A program made the position numbers and the translations under genes. This document shows, one piece after another, positions 24,174-34,800 of a DNA stretch of 55,816 nt. Below the pieces are notes generated by a model. The model was given only the letters and a program-made list of their open reading frames with translations. It had not been told where the DNA came from and did not search any database. Each line of letters begins with the position of its first letter. The stretch's first letter is position 1. Source of the DNA: PXAH01 sp964605645 (GTDB lineage Bacteria > Omnitrophota > Gorgyraeia > Duberdicusellales > 4484-171); NCBI GenBank assembly GCA_964605645.1, contig CAZSDJ010000007.1:1-55816 (forward strand), in the 5' to 3' direction.

Positions 24174-25028
24174 ATGAATATTGAAATTTTAATTGGATAT
24201 ATTGTTTTATTTGCAGGAATTGCTTTAACTATTTTTTATGGCATTCCTATAATAGTCCCTATCTGGCTGAAGCATATTGATCAGAAAGTATCTACCGCAG
24301 ACAGTGCTCTTATCCACTCTTTCATTTTTATCGATAAAAAGAAATTGTTTTTAGTTTGCATGGGGGTTGCTGTAATAGCAGCTATAATTGGATTTATCAT
24401 TTTAGGTAACATTATTGGTGCCGGAGCCGGCCTTTTAGCGGGGGCAATTATCCCGCCTTTTGCGGCTAAAGTCGTTAAGCAAAGACGCCAAATTAAATTT
24501 ATCGGCCAACTTAATGATGTATTGATGATTATGTCTTCATCATTAAGGGGAGGGCTTTCATTAGTTCAAGCTGCTGAGGCTGTTACAGAAGATATGGATA
24601 AGCCGGCCAGTGATGAATTTTCTTTAATGGTTCGTGAAATTAGAATGGGGGTATCTTTAGAAGATGCTTTGAAGCGATTAACCGAAAGGGTACCTTCGGA
24701 AGAGATAGATTTAATAGTTTCGGCGATTTTAGTTTCCCGAGAAACGGGTGGAGACTTAATCAAGACCTTTAAAAATTTAGTGACAACAATGCGCGATAAG
24801 GCCAGAGTTAAAGAGATGATCAGTACCTTAACTTTGCAGGCAAAAATTCAGGGCTTTATTATGTTTGTGTTGCCTTTTGCTTTTATCGGCGTAGTCCTAA
24901 AGAGCAATCCTCAGCACTTTGACCCATTTTTTCAAACAGATTTAGGCAAGATTTTACTTATTGCTGCGATAATAGTTGAATTAATTGCAATGTTTTTTAT
25001 TTATCTGTTTAGTAAAATCGAGGCATAA
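24174..25028 (+). CDS. tadB: TadB, type II secretion F-family inner-membrane protein
   Basis: A 284-residue membrane protein with helices near the N terminus, in the middle (about 62-102) and at the C terminus (two). Cytoplasmic T2SSF domain: LNDVLMIMSSSLRGGLSLVQAAEAVTEDM, MVREIRMGVSLEDALKRLTERVPSEEIDLIVSAILVSRETGGDL. This is the inner-membrane platform that works with the CpaF ATPases. The next gene, TadC, starts 1 nt after its stop. Confidence 0.93.
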   Translation: MNIEILIGYIVLFAGIALTIFYGIPIIVPIWLKHIDQKVSTADSALIHSFIFIDKKKLFLVCMGVAVIAAIIGFIILGNIIGAGAGLLAGAIIPPFAAKVVKQRRQIKFIGQLNDVLMIMSSSLRGGLSLVQAAEAVTEDMDKPASDEFSLMVREIRMGVSLEDALKRLTERVPSEEIDLIVSAILVSRETGGDLIKTFKNLVTTMRDKARVKEMISTLTLQAKIQGFIMFVLPFAFIGVVLKSNPQHFDPFFQTDLGKILLIAAIIVELIAMFFIYLFSKIEA

Positions 25029-25029
25029 G

Positions 25030-25884
25030 ATGATTATTGGTTATACTATTATTGTAATTGCGTTAGTTTTTATTTTCATTAATTTAACTACCACAGAAAC
25101 AGAAACTGTTTCTTTGGGAGCAGTAGAGGCTGAAAAAAAACGGCGGAAAGCGGAAATTTTTCGCCCTCTTTACCCACTAGTAGAACCCTTAATTGATAAA
25201 CTAAACATAAGAACTAAGTTAAGAAAAAAACTGGGTCTAGGCCGTTGGCGGCTTTTACCGGAAGAATTTTTGGCGAGAAAAATTATCCTCGCAGCTCTTT
25301 TTCCCTTTTTACTTTATCTATTAGATATAAGCACAGATTTAATTTTTTTAATAGTTGCTGCTTTGGCAGGATTTATCTTACCGGATATGATTTTAAACAG
25401 CAAGATTAAAAAACGGAAAGCTGCTATCGTTAAGGTCTTGCCGGAAACCGTAGATTTACTTTCCTTGTGTGTAGGGGCCGGCCTTGATTTTTTGTCAGCA
25501 ACCCGTTGGATTATTGATAAGGTTAAGCCGAATGCGATGATTGATGAATTGAAAGAGATGCTTGATGAGATCAATTTAGGAAAATCCCGCTTGGAGGCTT
25601 TAAGGGATATGTCGAAACGGCTTAATATCGTAGAAATTACCTCATTTGTGAGGGTTTTGCGTCAAGCCGAAAAAATTGGTTCACCGGTTGAGGAGGCTTT
25701 TGCGATAATTTCAGAGGATAACCGCAGAACCAGAAGGAATCGGGGCGAAAAGCAAGCATTGAAGGCACCGCTGAAGATGTTGATACCATTGCTTTTAATT
25801 ATGTTAGTTTTATTAATTATTGTCGGCGGCCCGATTATGATTCACTTTTTAAAAGGCGGATTAGGTGGGGCGGTAGGAGGTTGA
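25030..25884 (+). CDS. tadC: TadC, type II secretion F-family inner-membrane protein
   Basis: About 284 residues. Start chosen at ATG 25030, 1 nt after the TadB stop; the upstream in-frame extension lies inside tadB. Hydrophobic helices at the N terminus, at about 90-125 and at the C terminus. T2SSF motif: VLPETVDLLSLCVGAGLDFLSATRWI, EMLDEINLGKSRLEALRDMSKRLNI, SFVRVLRQAEKIGSPVEEAF. Partner of TadB in the platform. Confidence 0.92.
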   Translation: MIIGYTIIVIALVFIFINLTTTETETVSLGAVEAEKKRRKAEIFRPLYPLVEPLIDKLNIRTKLRKKLGLGRWRLLPEEFLARKIILAALFPFLLYLLDISTDLIFLIVAALAGFILPDMILNSKIKKRKAAIVKVLPETVDLLSLCVGAGLDFLSATRWIIDKVKPNAMIDELKEMLDEINLGKSRLEALRDMSKRLNIVEITSFVRVLRQAEKIGSPVEEAFAIISEDNRRTRRNRGEKQALKAPLKMLIPLLLIMLVLLIIVGGPIMIHFLKGGLGGAVGG

Positions 25885-25934
25885 TATAAAGTCCAACGTC
25901 CTAGGTCATAAGTCCTAGGCCAAAAAAAGTTATT

Positions 25935-27512
25935 ATGTATATTTATTTAGAAAAAAATAGAAACAGTTACCATAAGGGGCAGTTGACGCCTTTTTTTATT
26001 GCGATTCTTACTATTTTAATTATTGCGATCATGGTAACCGTTAATATTGGTAAGGTTTCCCAAATTAAAACCCATGCTTCAAATTCAGCGGATGCCGGAG
26101 CTTTAGCGGCGGGGTCTGCAATGGCCAGTATTTTTAATAGTTTGGCTGTCTCTAACCAGCAATTGGTAGATTCTAATGCAACTTTTCATCTCTATATGGA
26201 TGGTTTTTTTGCGGAAGCTTATGATAATTTTGATAAATCGTGGCAATATAGTTTAGCAGCCATGGCTCTTGCAACATCAAATTTAGGCATTATGTATTTA
26301 TCAGCTTGTGCCGCAATAGTTGTGGAAATCATTGCCTTGGTTATGTTAGCGTTGGCTTGGTGGCACCTTAATAAATTTAAAACAATAATTCAAGTTATTC
26401 AAGCTTATGTGGAAAGTCAATACGCAGCGATGCTGGAAGCTTATCAAAATATCAGAACAAGCATAACTGAAGCTATCCCGGATGCGATAACAGCTGGTCA
26501 TCAATTGGTATTTGCTAATTCTAATATTAGTGCTAAATTAATTGATGATTCTGAAAAGATATCTGAAGGCGGCTGGAACAAAACCAGAGATGATTATCAA
26601 GATTTTGTGGATGATTTAGGTTCAGGTACCACTTATACTTTTAGCTGGCAAGACGGCCACGGCCGCAGCCATAGCGTAACTAGTAATGTATCAACTGCCG
26701 ATGTTGTAAATTACGACCTCAGACATACAAAATGGGATAGTGATAAATTAGATGATACTTTTGATTTAATTCAAGATTTATCAGATGTGGCTTTAATTCT
26801 ATATGGCCTTGCCTTCACTCAATATCTAAAGCCGATAAATCCTTTGCCGATGAATGTTTCTATAGGTGTTGCTGCCAGAGATCCATCTCAAATATTCAGC
26901 TTATCTAATTATGATGTTACTGCTATCTATGGCTCAGGTGATAGTGACATGAATGGTGTATATGATGATTTGCTAGATTTAGACGAGCCACCTGACGATC
27001 CTCAAGCGTGGATGGGTAATGAGCAAAATGAAAACACGGAAGATCAAGATACCCAAGGTATATTTCTTTATTCTTGCGCTGTTGAGGTAGTAGCAACAGC
27101 TATCGCTGGTATTGGTAGAGTTGTCTGGCATCTCGCTTGGGATCCAGAAGCTTGGGAAATGGCGGGAGAAACTATTTTATGGGGTATAATCTGGAATGCT
27201 ATAGGGTTAGCATTGATGCCTTTTATTAAAATTTTAACAGATGATGCCTATGATGGTCTAAGGTGTATAAAAAGTTTTACCAGCAGTTCTACCGCAGATG
27301 TAGGAGACAGGTTGATTTGTTTTATCGAAGAAGTTGAACATGACCGAAAAGCAACAGTCAGTTCTACTCAGGCGCATGAGGGCCAAAATTTAACCTTGTG
27401 GCAAACTGAATATCCGGATATAACCAGTAGGGCTGTAACTGATTTTAGGGGTGGTGGAAATATCTATTTACCAAGTTGGAGCCATTCTGCTGTGTTAGAA
27501 GAAGCTAATTGA
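25935..27512 (+). CDS. TadG-like pilus-associated protein
   Basis: A 525-residue protein whose first 70 residues match the TadE/TadG N-terminal domain: HKGQLTPFFIAILTILIIAIMVTVNIGKVSQIKTHASNSADAGALAAGSAMA. The G-Q start resembles a class III signal but there is no Glu5. Residues about 112-150 form another hydrophobic helix, and a later helical hydrophobic region lies near 385-430. The acidic segment SGDSDMNGVYDDLLDLDEPPDD is reminiscent of a calcium-binding loop. A von Willebrand domain common in TadG is not evident. It is preceded by a short GTCC/CCTAGG repeat (25886-25922). Confidence 0.75.
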   Translation: MYIYLEKNRNSYHKGQLTPFFIAILTILIIAIMVTVNIGKVSQIKTHASNSADAGALAAGSAMASIFNSLAVSNQQLVDSNATFHLYMDGFFAEAYDNFDKSWQYSLAAMALATSNLGIMYLSACAAIVVEIIALVMLALAWWHLNKFKTIIQVIQAYVESQYAAMLEAYQNIRTSITEAIPDAITAGHQLVFANSNISAKLIDDSEKISEGGWNKTRDDYQDFVDDLGSGTTYTFSWQDGHGRSHSVTSNVSTADVVNYDLRHTKWDSDKLDDTFDLIQDLSDVALILYGLAFTQYLKPINPLPMNVSIGVAARDPSQIFSLSNYDVTAIYGSGDSDMNGVYDDLLDLDEPPDDPQAWMGNEQNENTEDQDTQGIFLYSCAVEVVATAIAGIGRVVWHLAWDPEAWEMAGETILWGIIWNAIGLALMPFIKILTDDAYDGLRCIKSFTSSSTADVGDRLICFIEEVEHDRKATVSSTQAHEGQNLTLWQTEYPDITSRAVTDFRGGGNIYLPSWSHSAVLEEAN

Positions 27513-27528
27513 TGTAAGGAGGCGTGAT

Positions 27529-28443
27529 ATGAAACAGAGATTATTGGGTTTTTTTCTTATTTTTTCATTATCTTTTATGATCGTTTTACCCGGATTTTGC
27601 CAACAAAATTCTTTTCAAAATTTGCCGGAGCAAATATTTGGGCCGGCTCCAGCTGAAAGTAACCAGCCAAAACCAGCTCCTTCTAAATTGCCGGTTCCAC
27701 CGTCTACGGATATAATAAAACCACCGAAATCGATGGCAAAAAATGCCCCGGAATTTATGGATTTAAATATCCGGATGTTTCTTACGGATCTTTCCAAAGA
27801 AAAAATAAAAGAATTTTATAAAGCTAATTTACCGCGTTACGGTTGGCAAGAATTCAATATAATCGATTCAGTTTCGCAGATAATAGACCTTCCTTCCAAA
27901 GCCAAAGGTTTGCAGGGAAACAGTATTATGTTTACTAAAAAACCCTATACTTTAACCATTCTTTTTATAGGTTGCTCTGGTTCTACTTGCCTAAAACCGG
28001 TTAGCGGCGAGAGAATGAAATACAGCTTAAATATCAGTAAAATGCCAACTTCAGCCGAGATGCAATCTATAATGCAGCCGCAAAAGCCGCAGAAAGTGGA
28101 TTTTATGCCCATTCATTCGAGTTTAAAAGAGATGGCTAAACATGTTATAGGTGATAAGTTATTTCTTACTTATGCTTCTGCGAGCGGGCCAGCCTCTTTA
28201 GCAGCTTATTATAAAAAAGAAATGCCCAAATATGGATGGACGATTAAAAAAGAAAAATCGCCCCCCTCTGCTGAATCTATGCCGCAATCACCGGAGGTTG
28301 AAGTTTATAGTATTGAATTTAGTAAGGAGAAAGGGCAAGAGTGTCAAATGAGGTTTTTAAGAGCTTCCGGCAATAATGCTTTAGGCCCGGGGATAAAGGC
28401 CGGGCAAACATTAGTAAGTGTTACTTATACTGATAATAAATAA
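27529..28443 (+). CDS. exported protein with duplicated YGW-type domain
   Basis: A 304-residue protein with a signal peptide (1-24, ending GFCQ), a proline-rich linker (about 42-66) and two copies of a small domain whose helix reads EKIKEFYKANLPRYGWQEF (first, about 95-115) and SLAAYYKKEMPKYGW (second, about 223-240). Such domains occur in exported bacterial proteins of unknown role. A ribosome-binding site (AAGGAGG) sits 7 nt before the ATG. As the last gene of the pilus cluster it may be a periplasmic or surface accessory. Confidence 0.6.
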   Translation: MKQRLLGFFLIFSLSFMIVLPGFCQQNSFQNLPEQIFGPAPAESNQPKPAPSKLPVPPSTDIIKPPKSMAKNAPEFMDLNIRMFLTDLSKEKIKEFYKANLPRYGWQEFNIIDSVSQIIDLPSKAKGLQGNSIMFTKKPYTLTILFIGCSGSTCLKPVSGERMKYSLNISKMPTSAEMQSIMQPQKPQKVDFMPIHSSLKEMAKHVIGDKLFLTYASASGPASLAAYYKKEMPKYGWTIKKEKSPPSAESMPQSPEVEVYSIEFSKEKGQECQMRFLRASGNNALGPGIKAGQTLVSVTYTDNK

Positions 28444-28625
28444 AAAATATTTATAACTTCTTTATAATCAGCAGATTATAAATATTATTGTCCATAAATA
28501 TTGTACTTTAACTAAACTTCTAAGCATTATTTTTTCAACTTAATTAAATCTTTTAATTTATATTGTAAGGGTTTTCTTTTTTCACAAGTTTTTTTGCAAT
28601 TAATTTGCTTTTTTTTATATATATA
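28444..28625. other. AT-rich spacer upstream of the riboswitch
   Basis: No ORF, repeat or RNA gene is visible. The sequence is very AT-rich and ends in an alternating TATATATAT run beside the riboswitch promoter. Confidence 0.4.
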
Positions 28626-28634
28626 TGTTATCTT
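28626..28634 (+). promoter_or_regulatory. extended -10 promoter of the giant gene
   Basis: TGTTATCTT, identical to the -10 before the candidate small RNA at 13425. A T-rich stretch lies upstream in place of a clear -35. The start would fall just before the riboswitch. Confidence 0.5.
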
Positions 28635-28643
28635 TTATGTGTT

Positions 28644-28760
28644 TCCGATAAAGGCAAAATCGCCGTAAGGCGAGGACGCAAAGCCACGGGTCCTAAATAG
28701 CTAATAGCCGATAGCTATTGGCTTATGGATAAGGATAAAGAAGGATAGCCGGGTTGCCGA
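28644..28760 (+). promoter_or_regulatory. cyclic di-GMP-I (GEMM) riboswitch
   Basis: The conserved GEMM-I landmarks occur in order: AAAGGCAAA, a short stem closed by a GTAA tetraloop (CGCC-GTAA-GGCG, 28661-28672), GGACGCAAAGCC (28674-28685), CCTAAAT, a long variable stem (about 28695-28743) and the terminal GGATAGCCGGGTTGCCG (28743-28759). These are the sequences that form the c-di-GMP pocket and tetraloop dock. It lies in the leader of the giant gene, and its 3' strand is also the 5' arm of a terminator, so ligand binding should affect transcription. Confidence 0.9.
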
Positions 28761-28785
28761 AGAAGAGGTAATCCGGTTTTTTTTT
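28749..28785 (+). terminator. riboswitch-controlled intrinsic terminator
   Basis: CCGGGTTGCC (28749-28758) pairs with GGTAATCCGG (28767-28776), with G-U pairs, over an 8-nt loop, followed by nine T. The 5' arm is part of the riboswitch aptamer, so folding the ligand-bound aptamer should prevent this hairpin. That would make c-di-GMP an activator (inference). Confidence 0.85.
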
Positions 28786-28860
28786 AATCACGGAATCACC
28801 GAGGAATAGAGAAACACCGAAAAGATGAAAAGAAGATTAACAGAGATTCGTTTGGGGAAG

Positions 28861-28880
28861 GGGGAGTTTTCGAACTCCTT
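28861..28880 (+). promoter_or_regulatory. leader hairpin with UUCG tetraloop covering a G-rich stretch
   Basis: GGAGTT, TTCG, AACTCC: a 6-bp stem (28863-28868, 28873-28878) with a very stable tetraloop, extended by two G-U pairs. The ATG of the giant gene follows 17 nt later without its own ribosome-binding site, so this G-rich strand may be the sequestered one or may shape ribosome loading. Confidence 0.45.
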
Positions 28881-28897
28881 ATTGTATATAAATAATA

Positions 28898-31800
28898 ATG
28901 GATAAAAATAAACAACAATTAGGCGAAAAAGATTTTGGCGAATCAGGAGTTTTTAACGAAACTCAAAAGGCTCGTTTTAAACCTTGGATGAAGGTGATCG
29001 CCTGCGTAGTTATTTTTTGTTTTGTTTATCAAGATATTGTAAGAGCAGCATCACCTTCGCCGATTATTGCTCCCGGCCTTGCCCCTAATCCTGCAGCAGT
29101 TTTACGAATTAGCCCGCAACAATTTAACCAGCTGCCCATACCGGAATTAGTAAAATCAACCTTGCTGCAGGTTAGTTCACAAAACAAGGACACTCAAATC
29201 CAATTTCCTTCGGGGAGAGCCTTGGAGGTAAAAAATCCATCCCGATTAAGTTCAGAAAAAATCAATCACATTTATAATTTATTACAAGAAGAACCTTGCG
29301 GCAGTCAGTCGCTTTACGATTATATTCATTCTTTGGGTTATTCTCAGTCTCGGTCGGATGTATCCAGTATTTTGTTTTCAATTGATTTAACCCAAAATCA
29401 GGAAAATTTTAAAGCCGGGCTGGATGCAAAACCGGAGGATTTACAAAATTCCCTGTATGCAATCGAGAAAACTTCTCAGTTATTGGGTGAACCGCTGAAA
29501 GCAGTTAAGCTGAAACCTTATCTAATCGGGGAGAGGTTGAATAAGATAACCCCGTTTATCGCTCACTTTAGGTATAATCACTATGTTTTGGTTACAGAAG
29601 TCAAAAATAACAAAATTCATGTAATCAACAACGGCCAGGAAGTTATTTACAGCCAAGCTGATTTTCAGGATAAATTTTCCGGTTATGCAGCTGTTTCTAG
29701 CTCCTTACCTTCCAGCGATTACAACCTTGTAGGCGAGAAACAAGCCAAACAAATCAAAGGCGCTGATTATTCAGAAAGTTACAGGGGGATGTCTTCAGCA
29801 GTAAATGTTTCTGAAATAAACGCAAATATTGACAGCACCATTGATGATATAGATAGTGCTCTTTTAAAAAGCTTAGGCCAACAAGCTTTACTTTCAATTG
29901 GCGCGAATGTGTTAGCATCGGGCCTTTCTAATTTTTCCAGCGGGTTTACCGCAGCCGGGGAAGCTGGTTCCGGTTTTTTTGGCAAAGTTGGCGGCGGTTT
30001 AGGCAGTGCTTTTAGCGGCAATACTTTAACCCAAGGCTTAGGAGCAACTTTAGGTTCATTGCCTTCCACCTTTGGCTTCTCGATGGTCAGTTCTTCTGTG
30101 CAGTCTATAGGCCGGCGTCATGGTTTAAGTGAAGATTTAACTCAAGTGCTGGCGATTGCAGCTAATTCAACTATAGCGAATTGGGGTTCAGGGTGGCAAA
30201 CCATTGCTTCTGAAGCAACTGGCATGGCAGCTTCTAATTATTTGCAAAATTATTTAAACGAAGAATTGGGAAAAGATTGGGTGCCACTTACTAGTACATT
30301 GGGGTCTATAACTTATCAAACAGTAGCTTTTGGTACAGGAAATACTTTAGGCGTTGATTATGGAGATTTAACCTGGGGTAATTTTTATGCTAATAGTTGG
30401 AAGAAATGGACGGGCCAAGTACTTGGCTCAGCGATAGAATCTTTAGTGTCTTCACAATTAGATACTAACTGGAAACCTTTAGGCAGCTTTGCTAACAGTT
30501 TAGTAACCAGTCAATTCAGCTCACAAGCTGCAGAGCAAAGTTTTAGTCAAAATCTTACGGATGGCTTAGTATCCGGTGCAGGTTCTGCGGCAGCTACTTG
30601 GTTTGAAGAAGATATTCTTGGGGATCAATTTGATAGTTATGCGATGCGGAATATGGTAGCCAATGCAGTTGGTGCTTTTACCTCTGGTGTTTTAGGGGGG
30701 ACTGTTAATTATTTTTGGGGAGATAATCAAACTAGTGCCTGGAGTGCTTTTCTTATTAATCCTTTGCAGAATACATTCACCAGCGTGGCTGAAGCTGGCT
30801 GGGATGGGCTTTCGATGGGCAGATATAGCTACCTTAAAAGTCTGGGACAAATTAATCAACAGTATAGTGGCGTGCAAAGAGACTTAGCTTTATTTCAAGC
30901 CAGAGCCGATTATCATTATAATTTAATTGACCAATTTATTCCTAAAACCGAACTTGAAACTCGTTGGGAATTAGAAGAACAATTAGCGCTGATGGATCAA
31001 AGCGCAAAAGATGATTTAGCCCTTAATTTAGCATCACACCCTGAATGGGGGTCAGAAATTAAGAGTGATAAAGATCTTTTGGATGCATTTACTTGGTATA
31101 AAATGGAAAAAGCTGATATCCCGGGCCCAATAGATGTTGCCGTAAATGCTTTAAACAGCAGCCTTGCTCAACATCATCATCGAGCTGCAGCTAATCATTT
31201 TGGCAATATAATAACTACAGTTCCTATGGTTACTATTGCTACAATTGGGAAAGGATTGAGTTGGGCGATTTCTCCCTTGATGGGATCATTTGACACAGGT
31301 AATTTAGAAACAGATCTAAAACAGCAAACATTGAGATCGCGTTTAACTTTAGGATTAATACCTTTTAGCGATGATTTGGCTAGAGCTCTTTTAGATGAAG
31401 GACAAGAAATCAGCTGGATTGACAGACCTTGGTTTAGTTCCGAGTATGGCCTTTCTGAATTTAATAAAGGAGCTAATTATGGCTGGACGATTAGCGGTTA
31501 TCTTACTAACGATCGATGGCATCCGGGGGCAGATGTCGCAGCTATTGCTGATTTAAATAAAGGTTTGGAAGGTTTAAACCATGAACAAAGAATAGATTAT
31601 ATACAAGAAAATAGAGAGGCTTATCAAAAAGCAGGTGCAATAAGTATTTGGGATGGTCAAAGTGAGCAAATGGTGGTTGACCATTCTAGTTTGGCAGGAA
31701 ATGATTATCTTATAACCCAAGGTAATCTTAGTTTTAATTCTAAAAACCAATACTTTCGAACAAGCTATAATCCGGATAATTTTGATGTTCTAGCTGACAT

Positions 31801-34800
31801 TAATAGTTCAGCAGCAAAAGAAATAATTGTAGACTTACATAGCCAAGGAAATTTAGGGTATGGATTTTATCATGATCACAGTAATAAATATTCGGGAAAA
31901 AATTTATCTCAAGTTGAAGTCAATAATTTTTCTCTTACTCCTTATTCTGCGGGTTACAAACAATTTATAAGTAATCCGGAAAGCGGTTTTAGATTTGGCG
32001 CTGAAGGATCACTTTTTGGGTTAGCAGTTCAGTTTAAAAGTGGATTTTTTAACACCTATACTCACTTTGCGCCTCTTTCTAGTTTGCACAATGCAAACGG
32101 CTTGATTAAAACTTCTTTAGGTGAAGAAAATTTTAAGGCAGTTGTAAGTGACGCCGAGCTTAATTCGGGTTCAGATGGTTATTATAGCTTAGCTTTGATA
32201 GCTGATAGTGGTTCAACTTTAGATTATTTACCACAGGGGGCAAATGGTGTTGTAGGAACACAAGCAGATGTTGCTTTAAATTTGTATTCAAATGCTGCCT
32301 ATACTCTCGATCATCTAGCAGGGAATAATAATTTAGCTGTATTGGATACAAACATTCCGGAAGGAACTGGTCAGCTAGAATGGTCTTTAAGTAATTATAC
32401 TGCTTCTGATGCAATGGCAGGAAGAACAGCCAGAAATATTGTAAGCAATAATTTCAATGCCGGGGCGAGGGCCTATTTTGGCGAGACAATTACAGAGAAT
32501 AGTGCTATTAATTTATTCGGTAAACATAATAATTTTTGGGGGGCCGGCGTTCAATTCGTTCGTGATGATTCCGGTAATTTGGATGTTATGCCGGTTAGTA
32601 AAGGCGAAAAAACTTTTGTGCGCATCAGTCAATTTGGGGATGTTACTCCTTTTGGTGTGCAAAGTGGTTTAGTTTTTGATGAAGATAAAGGTATTACATA
32701 TAATGCTAGTAGAGAAAGTTTCATGCAAGAAGGTTGGGCTTTTGATGAAGCACTTACCCCTCAAAGCCAAAGCGGCAAACTTACCCAGGGATATGGCGAT
32801 ATCTTCAATATTGCAAATATTGTAACTTCTGAAGGTATAAAAATTAATATAGAAGATGGCCAAAGTGTATTATACAGTTCAGAATTAGCTGCGGGTGGTT
32901 CTGGCAAGGCCGCGGATAATCCTTATTCAGAGGGCACTTTTTCTACCCAGGAAATTGGAGATTATACTTACCAGTCTGTCGCGCAAGGTGAAGGCCTGCA
33001 TCATGTTGCCAGCCTTTCAGCCAATTTAGGTGGAGTTCAACAAGCGCAACAAGATAGTCTTTCTTTTGGAACCATGTTCCATAACGCTAGGCATAGTTTT
33101 AGTGGTGATTTCTCTAACAATAGTCTTGTTGGTTCTGTTCAATTGACAGATGGAGTTATAACTGCTGAGTTTGTTTCAGCTACTACAGAAACAAATATTA
33201 CTTTGGATGGAAAAACTGTTGATATCAATGAACAAGGATTTGCTGATACTCTTGGTTTGATATCTAAATATCAAGGAGTTGGTGACAACAAGGCAAAAAT
33301 ATTACTTAGTGATTTAGACGGGACTCGTGCCTTAGCAAGATTATCCGAAGCAAGCTTTAAAGACGGAGGAATTCCGGTCCAAGGTTCTTTAAGAGGTTTT
33401 GATGCTCTTTCTTTTCGTCAAGGAGATTGGAAAACAGTTGATGCAGCTATTGATTCTGAAGGAAATATTGCTATAGGCAATCTAAAAAATGAAAAATTTA
33501 TCCTAGGAGCTCTTGTTAATCCTCATACCAACGCTCAGAATGAAGCCCAGATGCGTCAGCAAGCTGAAGCTTTAGATATGGAAGGTGCTCAAACAGCTGA
33601 GCTGGATGCTATCCAGGATCTTTTAAATGGACAAGATTCTTCCGAGAGAACTGATCCTTTAGCTGAGATAACCACCAATATAGGTGAAGGCGGTATTGCT
33701 GATAATCAGAATTTATTTGCTAATGTTAATTATGGTATAGCAGGTTCAGTTGAACAAGACTTCCGTAATGCAGTTATCGCTAATAATTCTGGAGATGAAA
33801 TCCGATTAGCCGGTGTAAGAGATACCAGCAAAGATGCAGAGCTACACAGTTACCTCGGTTTAACTAATAGCAGTGCCATAGAGTTTAACGAACAAGGCAG
33901 CGGCGTATCTTTTGTAGAAGGCCGGGCTTACTACCAAGCTTTAGAAGGCGACTATCACTATGTAGGCACAATCAGTAAAGAAGGCCAGAATAATGCTGCG
34001 ATGGTTGGCCTGCGCTTGGACAGAATAGATTTTACTACCGTCGAAAGAGACGGCCAATATGTAAGTAAAACTTTAGATGCAGCTGCACATGATAATGAGA
34101 TAGAGACACCAACAGGAGATATAACCACTTATGATTCTTTAACTACTACCGAAGACGGACGTCTTTCCATACAGGGTGTAACTGATATGGCTTACATCCA
34201 AGGTAATTTAAGGAATCCTCATACCAACGCTCAAAACGAAGCCCAGATGCGTCAGCAAGCTGAAGCCTTAGAGATGGAAGGTGCTCAAACAGCTGAGCTG
34301 GATGCTATCCAGGATCTTTTAAATGGACNNNNNNNNNNNNNNNNNNNNNNNNNNNNNNNNNNNNNNNNNNNNNNNNNNNNNNNNNNNNNNNNNNNNNNNN
34401 NNNNNNNNNNNNNNNNNNNNNNNNNNNNCCAATATGTAAGTAAAACTTTAGATGCAGCTGCACATGATAATGAGATAGAGACAGTAAGGGGTGTTCAAGA
34501 ATATAGCAATTTAATATTAAATCAAAAAGGAGTGTTAACTTTAGAAGGAATAAATATTAGCTCTGAAAAAGGAGCATATAGTGCAGATAGTAATGTTTTT
34601 GTTAATGTAAATTACGGTTTATCGGGAAGTTGGCAAAATCAAATCATCCGCTATTCTATAGAAACAAGAAATAACTCTAATTTAGAACACAATAGAGATA
34701 GAGATCGCTTAAGTTCTGAAGATCAAGAAGGTCTTTCTGCAGCAGAAGAAAATGTTGCAAGGGTTGAAGATCAAGTAGCTAAAGCTAATCAAAGAGTGGT

